A DNA stretch of 64,000 bases, taken from contig JAFDYV010000012.1 in assembly GCA_018267275.1 (NCBI GenBank), positions 124,001-188,000 of the forward strand, in the 5' to 3' direction. Of the stretch, positions 44,700 to 54,114 are shown one piece after another. The notes beneath the pieces were generated by a model that had not been told where the DNA came from, searched no databases, and saw nothing but the letters and a program-made list of their open reading frames with translations. The stretch's first letter is position 1. The number at the start of each line of letters is the position of its first letter. The translations under genes were made by a program, and so were the position numbers. The stretch comes from Bacteroidota bacterium (lineage in GTDB: Bacteria > Bacteroidota > Bacteroidia > Cytophagales > Cyclobacteriaceae).

Positions 44700-45491
44700 A
44701 TGAAGGTATTTCGCTTTTATCTTCTTTGGCTAATTATCTTGGTTTGTGCCTTCATGACGGGTTGTGTTACACCTAAGCAACTCGCTTATTTCCAAGAAGG
44801 TAGTCAGAAAGAAAATACATTCCGGTCAGATAGTCTCATTGCAAAAGCAAATGAGATAACTATTGTCAAAGGTCTTATTCTCACTATTCGAGTAAATAGC
44901 ATTACTCCGGATGATTCTTCCATTAATCCCTTTGAGCCAATCTTAATACCGAGTAGAATAACAGACCCCCCTAATACACCCGGGTTCTTAGTTGATGATG
45001 ATGGTAATATCGCTCTGCCTTTGGTTGGAGTAATTCCTGCGGCCGGTAAAACCACCACCCAACTTGCAAACCTGATTAGAACTAAACTACAGTCTCATTT
45101 AAAGGAACCAACCGTGACTGTTAGTTACACTACACGCATCTCTGTATTAGGTGAGGTCAACAAGCCAGGGGTATTTGTGCTCAATTACCCTGCTATCATC
45201 TTACCCGAAGCATTGGGATTAGCGGGTGATTTGACATCATATGCAAGGCGTGACAATATTTTAATTATTCGTTCGGGTAATGGCATTAACGAACCAGTGC
45301 ACCAGCGTCTTGATTTAACTAAAGAAGAAATTCTTAAATCGCCCTATTATCTATTACAGTCGGGGGATGTGGTCTATGTGTCACCTGGTAAAGCTCGTGC
45401 TGCCACTGTTGACCGGACTTACCAAATTATTCCTATTGCTCTCAGTGCCATTACTGTTATCGCTGCTGTTCTAGGTTTGGCTTTACGATGA
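44700..45491 (+). CDS. Polysaccharide export lipoprotein, Wza-like
   Basis: 263 residues. The lipobox AFMTGC (Cys near residue 22) predicts a lipoprotein. The poly-export domain (ILTIRVNSITPDDSSINPFE, then VDDDGNIALPLVGVIPAAGKT) and a SLBB-like domain (RISVLGEVNKPGVFVLNYP ... LLQSGDVVYVSPGKA) follow, then a C-terminal membrane helix (IALSAITVIAAVLGLAL). This is the outer-membrane pore of Wza-type capsule export. No Wzc or Wzy partner is adjacent; the main glycan locus is more than 25 kb upstream. The next frame overlaps by ATGA. Confidence 0.88.
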   Translation: MKVFRFYLLWLIILVCAFMTGCVTPKQLAYFQEGSQKENTFRSDSLIAKANEITIVKGLILTIRVNSITPDDSSINPFEPILIPSRITDPPNTPGFLVDDDGNIALPLVGVIPAAGKTTTQLANLIRTKLQSHLKEPTVTVSYTTRISVLGEVNKPGVFVLNYPAIILPEALGLAGDLTSYARRDNILIIRSGNGINEPVHQRLDLTKEEILKSPYYLLQSGDVVYVSPGKARAATVDRTYQIIPIALSAITVIAAVLGLALR

Positions 45492-45556
45492 CCGTATTTT
45501 CTTACTCGTTAGTACATGCAGGTTGGGGAATTGAAAATGTGAAAAAAGCCCGTACA

Positions 45557-46360
45557 ATGAAAACTCTCTCCGTTTTTTTGATCGCTCTTGCGCTGTTAAC
45601 CACAGCCATGATCTCTCCTTTCCTGCCGGGAAGCACCGATCCAGTTTCCGGTTCCGTGGCCATGGTTGTGCAGGTGTATAGTGGGCTGGGATTAATTTCT
45701 ACCGTTACCGGGTGCCTTTTGTTGATATCGGGCAAGTCAAAAGTGTTGTTCCGGGTTCATGTTTATGCAACTCTTTTTTTGTTCGCTATTATTACGCTGG
45801 CAACATTCTTTGCCGTAAGCAAACTTTTAGGCGTTGGGCTTTTGATAGCCACTACCCTTTTCGCAAGATTTGCTTTAAGAGAAAGAGAATTCGATCATAA
45901 AACGAACTGGATTGTATGCACTATATTTCTGCCTGCGGCACTATTGATCATTCAGATTTTGGTCGGCCCTTCGCTAACCCGCTACAGCCGGAATCGCGCC
46001 ATAGAAAACGCTTCTGAACTAATTCATGAAATTGAGCGATACAAAGTGAAAACAGGCACCTATCCGTTAACCTTGAATGCTGTATGGAAAGATTACTATC
46101 CGGACGTAGCCGGAGTTGAGAAGTACCATTATAGCTACGACAGCAACACGTATCACGTCTATTTTGAGCAGCCTCGGTTTTTTTTCGATCAATTTGGAAC
46201 GCGTGAGATCGTGGCGTTTAATCCAGAAGATGAGCACTTGATCGTGAGTCATGCTTCATGGTATATGTTACTTGGTCAGTCGCAAGTACGGAGTACCCCT
46301 GGCTGGTATGCGGTACACGATGCGAGGTTACCGCACTGGAAGTATTTTTGGTTTGATTGA
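45557..46360 (+). CDS. Membrane protein with pseudopilin-like C-terminal domain, unknown
   Basis: About 267 residues from ATG 45557 (MKTLSVFLIALALLTTA); an ATG at 45488 overlapping the export gene stop would add 23 residues. Four to five membrane helices are predicted: FLIALALLTTAMISPF, VYSGLGLISTVTGCLLLIS, VYATLFLFAIITLATFF, GVGLLIATTLFARFA and IFLPAALLIIQILVG. A soluble tail follows, with IENASELIHEIERYKVKTGTY, a phrase typical of the start of type II pseudopilin globular domains. Function unknown. Its link to the Wza-like gene is by proximity only. Confidence 0.6.
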   Translation: MKTLSVFLIALALLTTAMISPFLPGSTDPVSGSVAMVVQVYSGLGLISTVTGCLLLISGKSKVLFRVHVYATLFLFAIITLATFFAVSKLLGVGLLIATTLFARFALREREFDHKTNWIVCTIFLPAALLIIQILVGPSLTRYSRNRAIENASELIHEIERYKVKTGTYPLTLNAVWKDYYPDVAGVEKYHYSYDSNTYHVYFEQPRFFFDQFGTREIVAFNPEDEHLIVSHASWYMLLGQSQVRSTPGWYAVHDARLPHWKYFWFD

Positions 46361-46413
46361 TGGTATCTTCTTCGTTAGCGGCTATTATTCCAGGATAAAT
46401 AAATCAATGGGTT

Positions 46414-47376
46414 ATGAGACCTAGAATTTACTACTTAATAATGCTGATAGGAATAGGATGCTCAGGTCAGACATCAAAGACAGGACAAGAAAGTATTAGG
46501 TTAGTGAAAAATGAACCTGAATACATTTGGACCAAAGTTCTAGACAGTGCCGACTGGAAAAAGAATTACAATTTTCAAATGTTCAGTATGGGCGACACAA
46601 TATGGACTTTTCATCCGGACGGTAATTGGTACTCAGTTGACGGCTTTAAATGGACAAAATCACCACTTCCCAATTCAATATATAATCTAGCGTTTCTAGA
46701 CTATGTTAAATTCAATAATTCAATCTACGGACTTGGACATTTTGAAGGTAATATCGAGATATTCACATTTAGAAATGAGATTTACAGAACAAAAGATTTT
46801 AAAAAGTGGGAAACACTATCGCGAGAAAGCAATATACCAAAACGATTTTTCTATCATCCATTTGTTTTTGAAAGTAAGATTTGGATAATCGGTGGAGAAG
46901 ATAAGTCACGTAAATATTCTGATATCTGGAATTCAAATGATGGAATCACATGGGCAAAGCAGAAGGATAACTTGAATTTTGGAAAGCGAAGTGGGTCTCA
47001 AGTAGTAGCATTGAAAAGTAAATTGTACTTACTCGACAATGATGTTTGGAGTTCAACAGACGGTTTAAACTGGGAGCTAGTTACAAATGAAATAGTTCCA
47101 GGAGAACAAGTATTTGGCTATTCAGCGATTGTCTATGACGAAAAAATATGGCTTTTGGGTTGCAATAGAAACGGGCAGTTTACAAGTCAGGTTTTAGTCA
47201 GTGAAAATGGCAGAGAATGGGCAGGGCAAACTGCACCGTGGACGCCTCGAGGTGGTGTTGCAGCGACAGTTCATAAAGGGAAAATATTTATGACTGGTGG
47301 TAAGTACGGTGGTACACCTAATCAACCTGACTTCAGGTACAGTAACGATGTATGGACACTTGAGCGAAAGGAATAA
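46414..47376 (+). CDS. Kelch-like beta-propeller lipoprotein
   Basis: 320 residues. LIMLIGIGCSGQ is a lipobox with Cys near 16. The rest consists of repeated blades such as WYSVDGFKWTKSPLP, IYRTKDFKKWETLS, IWNSNDGITWAKQKD and VWSSTDGLNWELVTN, each followed by a hydrophobic strand (IWIIGGED, IWLLGCN, IFMTGGK). The pattern is of a six- or seven-bladed propeller of kelch type. It is anchored in an outer or inner membrane leaflet. Binding partner unknown. Base composition is AT-richer than in regions 1-3, which fits acquired DNA. Confidence 0.7.
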   Translation: MRPRIYYLIMLIGIGCSGQTSKTGQESIRLVKNEPEYIWTKVLDSADWKKNYNFQMFSMGDTIWTFHPDGNWYSVDGFKWTKSPLPNSIYNLAFLDYVKFNNSIYGLGHFEGNIEIFTFRNEIYRTKDFKKWETLSRESNIPKRFFYHPFVFESKIWIIGGEDKSRKYSDIWNSNDGITWAKQKDNLNFGKRSGSQVVALKSKLYLLDNDVWSSTDGLNWELVTNEIVPGEQVFGYSAIVYDEKIWLLGCNRNGQFTSQVLVSENGREWAGQTAPWTPRGGVAATVHKGKIFMTGGKYGGTPNQPDFRYSNDVWTLERKE

Positions 47377-47525
47377 CAGATGCTAACAAAATGGCTGCAA
47401 TGGTGTAATAGTGAGTTGTAACTTTGCTCAACGTATTTCGTCTCCTCGAACGGGACGCGGCTTCGAAAATGTACCACTTCAGAAACACAAAACGTGACCC
47501 TCATACATTTTAAAAAGACTCAACT

Positions 47526-48953
47526 ATGAAATGGACACTGATTTTAGTATTTGCCTCGCTGACAGCTCTCGGACAATCGATGAAGATTGGTGATGTTCCA
47601 TTCATGACCATTCAAGAAGACGGTAAACCAAAAGAAACTGTTCGTGGGCAAGTCGAAGTTTTTCAGGACAATTTGAAAAACAAGGGACGAAAAATCAGGC
47701 TTAATGTAGAAGTGGTTCCAGCGAAAGACCAACTTAATAAGGTGGAGCCTATGTTCATTGTTATGGGTGGGCCTGGACAAGCCGCCACTGACCTGATTTC
47801 GTTTTTCAGTGACATATTTAAAGCCATAAACGAGAAAAGTGATTTGGTATTCGTTGACCAAAGGGGAACAGGAAAATCAAATCCACTGCAACTTAAAGGA
47901 ACTTACAACAAACTGGCAGACTATTTTAAAGACGACTTTGCCGACAAAGTAACCATACAAAAAAGTTTTGATGCACTCTCCAAAGAAAACGACCTATCCT
48001 TCTATGGAACATTGAATGCCATTATCGACTTAGACAAGGTTAGAGAAGTAATGGGCTACAAAAAAATCAATCTCTACGGAACATCTTATGGAACGAGAGT
48101 TTCAATTGCTTATATAAACAAATATCCTTACAGAGTAAGGACGGCCACTTTAAAAGGATTGGTCTCTTACGAATTGATAATACCTTTCGATTTTGCAGAG
48201 GATGCGCAAAGAAGTCTGGATATTCTTATTGCAGACTGTAAAGAAACCCAGAATTGTAACACTGCTTATCCTGACTTAGAGCAAGAGTTAGAAACTTTCT
48301 TTAAGACCAAATTCCCGATTACTGTTGCCGTTTTAAATCCAGAAACAAAGAAGATGGACACTGTTTGGTTAACTAAAGAAATTGTCGCGCTGAACATGAG
48401 AGTTTTGCTTATGTCACCCTCAACGACTAAAAACATTCCATTTATAGTAACTCAGTTTAACAAAGGCAACTATGACCCGCTGACAACTGTAATGCTAAGC
48501 ATCAAAAAGTCTTATTTAAAAGGAGTTTATGATGGCATGACCCTATGTGTGATTTGCAATGAAGATTATCCCGCTTTGACACGATTAACAAAACGAACTA
48601 AAGCTGAGACCTTCTTAGCTGACTATTGGATTTACCGGGTGACAAATTCATGTGAGATCTGGAATCCCAAAAGAAGAGAAGTTCAGAAGACAAAAATTTC
48701 TAAACAGGACACGCCCGTACTGATTATTTCGGGTAATAGAGACGGTGCAACACCCCCAAAATATGGGGAGGAAGTGTTAAAGCTCTTTTCAAACGGCAGA
48801 CATGTAGTTGTAAACTCAGGTAGCCATTCATTTGACGGCATGAGAAATTGTGTTGAAAATATTATTTGTGACTTTGTGATAACTGGAGAAAATAAAGTAC
48901 TCAAGACCGACTGTGTGGACTTGATAAAGTTCCCAGAATATAAAGTGAACTGA
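47526..48953 (+). CDS. Secreted alpha/beta hydrolase, tripeptidyl-aminopeptidase-like
   Basis: 475 residues with signal peptide MKWTLILVFASLTALGQS. The alpha/beta hydrolase core has FIVMGGPGQAATDLI (oxyanion HGGPG-like), VFVDQRGTGKSNP, the nucleophile Ser187 in YGTSYGTR, and a C-terminal TAP-like part with ISGNRDGATPP (Asp) and NSGSHSFDG (His). The family includes proline iminopeptidases and tripeptidyl aminopeptidases; the substrate is not set by the sequence. A ~175-base copy of its 3' end, including the catalytic His codon, lies at 53251-53424. Confidence 0.87.
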   Translation: MKWTLILVFASLTALGQSMKIGDVPFMTIQEDGKPKETVRGQVEVFQDNLKNKGRKIRLNVEVVPAKDQLNKVEPMFIVMGGPGQAATDLISFFSDIFKAINEKSDLVFVDQRGTGKSNPLQLKGTYNKLADYFKDDFADKVTIQKSFDALSKENDLSFYGTLNAIIDLDKVREVMGYKKINLYGTSYGTRVSIAYINKYPYRVRTATLKGLVSYELIIPFDFAEDAQRSLDILIADCKETQNCNTAYPDLEQELETFFKTKFPITVAVLNPETKKMDTVWLTKEIVALNMRVLLMSPSTTKNIPFIVTQFNKGNYDPLTTVMLSIKKSYLKGVYDGMTLCVICNEDYPALTRLTKRTKAETFLADYWIYRVTNSCEIWNPKRREVQKTKISKQDTPVLIISGNRDGATPPKYGEEVLKLFSNGRHVVVNSGSHSFDGMRNCVENIICDFVITGENKVLKTDCVDLIKFPEYKVN

Positions 48954-49009
48954 AAAGGCACGTAATTATCGGTTTAACATATGTTAAAATGGATTTACTG
49001 CTCAGGGAA

Positions 49010-49702
49010 TCAAAATGTAGCCTGAAATACCATGAGTATTGCTGTCAAATCAATCAGCGCATGAATAAACATGGGTAGCGCAAGAGTTTTGCGCCAAATG
49101 AAAAGCAATCCGAAGATGAGGCCAGGAACAAAATAACCCGGAAACCGCTCCAGCACCACAATGCCATGAACAAATGTGAAGCTAAGGGAAGTGATCAGCA
49201 ACGCAATCCAGGTGTTTACTTTCCGACTTTCGAGCGCACGAATGCCAAAACCCCGGTACACAAATTCTTCGCAGAAGCCAGCCGAGAGTGCCGTTAAAAT
49301 GAACAGCAGTCGCTGGGCTGTTGTTTTCGGGAAAAAATCTCCGATCTGTTTTAGTTTTTCTGAATCCAATTCCACTTGCATCACTACCCATTCAACCAAG
49401 AGAAACAAACTTATGGCGATGGCGAAATAGATTGCAACCCCTTTCAGTATATCTCTTTTAGAAAAACCAAAACCCACCTGTTCGTTTGTCCAGCCGGACG
49501 AAATGAGGAGTTGACGGCAAACAAGAAATGAACTCCAATGAAGCACAATCAATCCACTAAAAAAGGGAATGAAGTAGTTAGCATCGGATTGTGAGAACAA
49601 TTTCACCGACCAGGGTGTAAGGCTGTACAGCATGTAGCAACCGGGGAACACCAGCAACACCACCACAATTTTCCAAAGGGAAACAGGTTTGACCATAATC
49701 AT
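49010..49702 (-). CDS. CPBP-family intramembrane metalloprotease
   Basis: 230 residues (an ATG two codons in is also possible) with about seven membrane helices. The CPBP/Abi motifs are present: FCEEFVYRGFG (EExxxR), FTFVHGIVVLERFPG and MFIHALIDLTA. The family comprises CAAX-prenyl-like and immunity-type proteases; bacterial members cleave membrane proteins or protect from bacteriocins. No bacteriocin gene is adjacent. It is encoded divergently from nothing nearby and sits after the hydrolase gene, tail to tail. Confidence 0.86.
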   Translation of the reverse strand: MIMVKPVSLWKIVVVLLVFPGCYMLYSLTPWSVKLFSQSDANYFIPFFSGLIVLHWSSFLVCRQLLISSGWTNEQVGFGFSKRDILKGVAIYFAIAISLFLLVEWVVMQVELDSEKLKQIGDFFPKTTAQRLLFILTALSAGFCEEFVYRGFGIRALESRKVNTWIALLITSLSFTFVHGIVVLERFPGYFVPGLIFGLLFIWRKTLALPMFIHALIDLTAILMVFQATF

Positions 49703-49756
49703 TTATTTACGGTAAAGTTGGAGATTACAGAAAGGCAAAAAATTATCAAATGATAA

Positions 49757-50317
49757 TTAATGACTTTTGGCGATCTGCGCCCGTATGCGGCTCAAACTTA
49801 CTGGTGTTATGCCCAGGTAAGATGCGATGTATTGCTGCTTGATTTTTTGAATGACATCAGGTCGTTTGGCCAGCAAGTCGAGATAGCGCTCTTCGGCCGT
49901 TTGGGTAGTGAAAGAGATAATTCTTCGCTGAGAACCAAAAAACAACTGGTCGGCAATCTGCTTACCATACTGAAGACCTTCGTGCGAGCTGAGCACCAGT
50001 TGCATATTTTTGTGCGAGATAGAAGCCAGTGTCACGTCCTCCAGCGCACGCACATACAGTTGAGAGGGTTTCCGCATGACAAACGACTCGTACGAACTCA
50101 GGTATTCGTTTTCAAACACAAACGCGTGGCAAACTTCTACAGGTCCTTTTCCAATGAATATTCCTACCGATCCTTTACAAACCAATGAAATGAAATTCTC
50201 TACCCTACCGTTTTGTAGGATAATGGCATTCTTCTTGAAATGTCGGAATACCGTAAACTGCCCAAAGACCTCGGGATACGATTTGCTTTGTTGGTTGCGG
50301 TTACTGCGCATACACAA
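49757..50317 (-). CDS. Crp/Fnr-family transcriptional regulator
   Basis: 186 residues. The N-terminal cyclic-nucleotide-binding-like beta-roll (FRHFKKNAIILQNGRVENFISLVCKGSV) is followed by the dimer helix and a C-terminal HTH (QQYIASYLGITPVSLSRIRAQ). The roll lacks an obvious intact cAMP pocket, as is usual in Bacteroidota members that sense other signals. Start at 50317 or at the second Met two codons in. It precedes the CPBP gene by 54 bases on the same strand and may control it. Confidence 0.88.
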   Translation of the reverse strand: MCMRSNRNQQSKSYPEVFGQFTVFRHFKKNAIILQNGRVENFISLVCKGSVGIFIGKGPVEVCHAFVFENEYLSSYESFVMRKPSQLYVRALEDVTLASISHKNMQLVLSSHEGLQYGKQIADQLFFGSQRRIISFTTQTAEERYLDLLAKRPDVIQKIKQQYIASYLGITPVSLSRIRAQIAKSH

Positions 50318-50624
50318 AGTTGCAAATTATTGGGCGTTGCACGCACGAAGGTATTCATACCAAATTGGCTAAAAATTTGGACTTAGGCGGAATTGGCAGT
50401 AGAACTGAACTACACTTACAAAAAGTTCATGCACAATGCCGCGGTACAGATTCGGTGCTTCGAAGTTGGCACTTTTGTTTTGCCGCTCATTCCCCACGAG
50501 ACACCGAAGCAAGCAAAATAGACAAAGGCTAAGAAAACATCTAAATTTTTTGCCAGTTGTATGTAACCTAGTAATGAAGGACAGGTAAATAGTTACGACC
50601 TAATAATCTCAAAATCGTGAAACT
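50318..50624. other. Intergenic region, no gene supported
   Basis: 307 bases between the divergent Crp-like and serine hydrolase genes. A short plus-strand open frame (50320-50532) has no coding character or ribosome site. The region should hold both promoters, but no TAnnTTTG box is convincing. Confidence 0.4.
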
Positions 50625-52097
50625 ATGAAAAAAGAACTTCTAAGACGACCGTTTCTTCTGGTTATCCTCCTGTCGTTTTTTTATTCTGTAACCATCTATG
50701 GACAAAGCAGGACACAGAAAATTGAAAAGTGCATAAATCTTTTTGGAAAATACAATCAATATAATGGAGCCATCCTTATAGTTGAAAATAATGAAGTGAT
50801 ATACCAAAAAGCACTTGGATTTGCTAACATGGAATTATCAGTTCCTGTGACATTTGAGACGAGATTTAGGATTGGTTCAATTACGAAGACATTCACCTCC
50901 ATTCTAATATTTCAGGCAATTGAGAAAGGGCTTTTAAAATTAGAAGGCAAAGTACAAGACTATTTGCCTGAATTTCCGAAAGCCAAAGGAGAAAAGATGA
51001 CGATCAACCATTTATTAACACATACAGCCGGACTTCGCGACATTAGTGATTTTCCAAGAAACAGAACTGATTTCCCGCCAATAGTTGCAAAGATTAATGC
51101 TGGCTACTTAAATAATAATGAATTAACGAGCGTGATATCTGAGTATGACTTACTTTTTGAACCCGGGACTGATTTCAGATACAGCAATGATGGGTACATT
51201 TTGCTTGGAAGAATATTGGAGAAGGTTTCAGAAAAAACGTATGCGCAATTGCTGACCGAAAATATCCTGATACCCGCCCAAATGAAAAATAGCGGTATGG
51301 TTAATTCCAAAACCATAATAAAACATAAAGCATCAGGATATGACCAGACTTTTAAAGGTTATGAAAATGCCGCTCAGATTGCAGCTACACCTGCTTCAGG
51401 AATGTATTCAACCATAGGTGATTTATTGCTTTTTCAGAGGGCATTTGATTCTGGTAAGCTGGTGTCGAACGATTCAAAGAAGACCATGCTTGCTTCATCC
51501 CCTAACGTAGTTGCGTATGGCTGGAAAGTAAGAAACATTAAAGACGAGAATACTGCTAAAGAAAAACTAATCATAATGACCGATGGCTCACTTCCGGGAT
51601 TCACGTCTTTCATGGTAAACGAGGTCGAAGAAAAGAGACTATTTATTTTTCTGACCAATACACGCGAAATGACTCATAAGATTGTTGATGTGTATGTGTC
51701 AGTATCCAATATTCTGAATAATAAGTCTTACAATGAGCCTAAGCAATCTTTAGCTGAATCTCTTGTCAAGACGATAATAAACGGAGACTCTAACGCAATA
51801 GTCAAATACTCCTCTTTAGTGAAAGATCCTACATACTATTTAAGTGAAAATGAAATGAATTCAGCAGGGTATTTTCTATTAAATAGCGGGCAAGTTGCTG
51901 AAGCTGTCAAACTTTTCAAGCTAAATACAGAAGCGTTTCCAAATTCAGCTAATGCATTTGACAGCTTAGGTGAGTCTTATATGATTGCTGGTGACAAGGA
52001 GAACGCAATAGCAAACTATAAGAAATCACTTGATTTGAACCCGAAGAATTCTAATGCCGAAGAAATGTTGAAGAAGTTAAGCAATCATAAGAATTGA
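50625..52097 (+). CDS. Secreted serine hydrolase (class C beta-lactamase fold) with TPR tail
   Basis: 490 residues with an N-terminal signal (RRPFLLVILLSFFYSVTIYGQ). The SxxK motif is SITK with Ser85 and Lys88. The YxN motif is YSN starting at Tyr186. A third-motif region lies near GSLPGFTSFMVN. The C-terminal ~90 residues hold two TPR-like helix pairs (YFLLNSGQVAEAVKLFKLNT, AFDSLGESYMIAGDKENAIA). Such proteins are esterases, peptidases or carboxypeptidase-like enzymes of the periplasm; actual beta-lactam hydrolysis is not implied. The gene is AT-rich, like its neighbours in this region. Confidence 0.88.
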   Translation: MKKELLRRPFLLVILLSFFYSVTIYGQSRTQKIEKCINLFGKYNQYNGAILIVENNEVIYQKALGFANMELSVPVTFETRFRIGSITKTFTSILIFQAIEKGLLKLEGKVQDYLPEFPKAKGEKMTINHLLTHTAGLRDISDFPRNRTDFPPIVAKINAGYLNNNELTSVISEYDLLFEPGTDFRYSNDGYILLGRILEKVSEKTYAQLLTENILIPAQMKNSGMVNSKTIIKHKASGYDQTFKGYENAAQIAATPASGMYSTIGDLLLFQRAFDSGKLVSNDSKKTMLASSPNVVAYGWKVRNIKDENTAKEKLIIMTDGSLPGFTSFMVNEVEEKRLFIFLTNTREMTHKIVDVYVSVSNILNNKSYNEPKQSLAESLVKTIINGDSNAIVKYSSLVKDPTYYLSENEMNSAGYFLLNSGQVAEAVKLFKLNTEAFPNSANAFDSLGESYMIAGDKENAIANYKKSLDLNPKNSNAEEMLKKLSNHKN

Positions 52098-52198
52098 CAT
52101 GGAAAATGGTGAGATTCGGATCGGAACAAAAGATTTATGCTCGAACAGCAGCACCAATGCCAAAGCCGCGCGACTCCCACCCGGTCGCTGGCGTTCGG

Positions 52199-53239
52199 TC
52201 ATTTGATCTGTGTCAACATCTTATCAATCATCTTTGACCGGTCGCCTTTTGAGCTTTCATGTATATCAATGTCTGTCCAGCCAGCTATTCGCCCAAGTAT
52301 AATGTATCCAGCTAGAGCATGACCTTCGCTTTTCCATTTAGCCATATCAACAATTGATTTCAAAATCTCCTTTTTTACCTGTTGCAAGAACGTCTTGTCT
52401 CGTTGCTCAGACATTGTCAATAGGATGCCAACACTTTTATTCCTGTCAGTCCATGAAATAGAATTCATAAGTGAAATGAATGGATCAGGTTGAATACTAA
52501 TTTTAAGATTAGGTCGTTCTTGGGCATATTTAAGGATGATTCCAAGCGCCCGGATAGCATCATTCCTTACACCTTCATCCTCATCTTTCACTGCCGTTAA
52601 AAGATCATTAACGATATCTCTCTTATCATGGTAGTACGCAATTATTGTTGCCGCGGCTGCACGTTCGCGCGAATGCATCGAACTCTTGATTACATTTCTT
52701 AGCGTTTCCAAATAGTTGGCTGCATAAACTATGAATCTCCGCTGAATTTTACGGCAGGGTGGATATGAAAAAAGCGCGTGTCCTTCCGAATCATCTTCGC
52801 TACTTTCTCCACTTTGAATTCCATCAAGTAGTAAGTTCGACAAACTATCATACGATTTTGTTAACTCGACCGGAAGCCTTAAATCCATGGTCTTTGAGTT
52901 TTCGTTATTGTGTGTTTTCGGTTCGTCAGACGTACCAATGAAAGCCATCCATTTACCTTCAATTGCATCGCAGCAAATAAATGTAATGTCAGCTTGTTTG
53001 ATGGATTGCTCCTCTAAAATACATTCAAGGATCTCCCGCCTTGCATTGACATAGGATATCGAGTCAGTCAGAAAACTGATTGTATCATTTACCTTGAAGG
53101 GCAAGCAATCATCAAATATCGCATTTGCAGGCCTGGGCCCGTAATAGTCGATTATTCCAACCTGAATCGTTTGACTCAATACATGGTCTAAGCGCAATAA
53201 AAGGAGAAGTAATGTGATTAATACTCGTGTTGATTTCAT
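52199..53239 (-). CDS. HEAT-repeat domain protein, exported
   Basis: 346 residues. A signal peptide (STRVLITLLLLLLRLDHVLSQ) is followed by an unrecognised N-terminal ~140 residues. HEAT-type helical repeats then appear (MHSRERAAAATIIAYYHDKR, DIVNDLLTAVKDEDEGVRND, AIRALGIILKYAQERPN). HEAT arrays bind proteins; no enzyme motif is seen. The start lies directly beside the duplicated hydrolase tail at 53251, so the promoter may have been changed by that rearrangement. Confidence 0.72.
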   Translation of the reverse strand: MKSTRVLITLLLLLLRLDHVLSQTIQVGIIDYYGPRPANAIFDDCLPFKVNDTISFLTDSISYVNARREILECILEEQSIKQADITFICCDAIEGKWMAFIGTSDEPKTHNNENSKTMDLRLPVELTKSYDSLSNLLLDGIQSGESSEDDSEGHALFSYPPCRKIQRRFIVYAANYLETLRNVIKSSMHSRERAAAATIIAYYHDKRDIVNDLLTAVKDEDEGVRNDAIRALGIILKYAQERPNLKISIQPDPFISLMNSISWTDRNKSVGILLTMSEQRDKTFLQQVKKEILKSIVDMAKWKSEGHALAGYIILGRIAGWTDIDIHESSKGDRSKMIDKMLTQIK

Positions 53240-53250
53240 GGTCTAAATTT

Positions 53251-53424
53251 TCCAAACGGCAGGCATGTAGTTGTAAACTCGGGTAGCCATTCATTTGACG
53301 GCATGAGAAATTGTGTTGAAAATATTATTTGTGACTTCGTAATTTCTGGGCAAAATAAAGGACTCAAGACCGACTGTGTGGACTTGATAAAGTTCCCAGA
53401 ATATAAAGTGAACTGAAAAGGCAC
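53251..53424 (+). pseudogene. Duplicated 3' fragment of the secreted alpha/beta hydrolase
   Basis: About 175 bases match 48787-48961 at roughly 90 percent. They cover the last ~55 codons, the TGA stop and a few bases beyond (GTGAACTGAAAAGGCAC in both). Differences are scattered substitutions, several at third positions, so this is an old paralogue remnant and not a recent copy. The rest of that gene is absent; the HEAT-repeat gene starts 12 bases away on the other strand. Confidence 0.85.
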
Positions 53425-53491
53425 TACTGCAGACACAAACTTTGACCGCAACCGCCAACGGCAGACGCGAACGACAAATAAACAGGCGAAC

Positions 53492-53995
53492 ATGGACGAC
53501 CAGACGACAATAAGAGAATCAATTTAGACTCAATTCGGTGCAAGCCTTGACATGCTTGAGAATGCAATTAACATGTGCCCAGACGAGCATTGGGACACCT
53601 CGACTAAATTTTGGCACACAGCTTATCACTGTATTTTTTGGACAGACTATTATTTATCGAATGACCCGAGCAAATTTGAGCCTCCAAAACCATTTTCATT
53701 TTCAGAGTTTGATCCGACAGGAAAAAAAGTCGACCGAACATATAGCAAGACCGAAGTGCTTGGTTACTTGGAATATTGCCGACAAAAAGCAATTCGACTT
53801 ATATCTGGACTGACAGTAGAGAAACTCAACGACCGTTGGATTAATGACTACAAGAATTTTTCCCAGCTTGAGATTTTGTTTTATAACGTAAGACACATTC
53901 AACATCATTCGGCTCAGTTGAACTTGCTACTTAGGCAGACAATTAATAAAGCACCGACTTGGGTAAGTCAGGCAAAGAAAATTAGTGACAATTGA
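53492..53995 (+). pseudogene. DinB-family protein gene with in-frame stop near the N-terminus
   Basis: From ATG 53492 the frame reads MDDQTTIRESI, TAG at 53525, TQFGASLDMLENAINMCPDE, the normal first helix of DinB-like proteins interrupted at codon 12. The rest is intact: His in FWHTAYHCIFW and HIQHHSAQLN, the metal-site residues of the four-helix DinB fold. Translation could restart at ATG 53552 (147 residues), losing ~20 residues of helix 1. DinB-fold proteins are metal-dependent thiol transferases or damage-induced proteins. A single-base change (AAG or CAG to TAG) or a sequencing error would explain the stop. Confidence 0.65.
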
Positions 53996-54114
53996 GAATA
54001 AATTTGAAGGATACGGTGGCCATTGCTTCGAAATCCCAAGCCGTCATAAACACGGGTCGATATCAAAGTTTCTGAATGGCGAATGTACTTCCTTCGGGCA
54101 AAGGAGATGTACGC

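Noticed and set aside
49010..50317. CPBP protease and Crp-like regulator as a bacteriocin immunity system
   Set aside because: No precursor peptide, double-glycine leader or transporter could be found nearby.
50320..50532. 70-residue plus-strand frame between the Crp-like and serine hydrolase genes
   Set aside because: No coding character, and it lies in the divergent promoter region.
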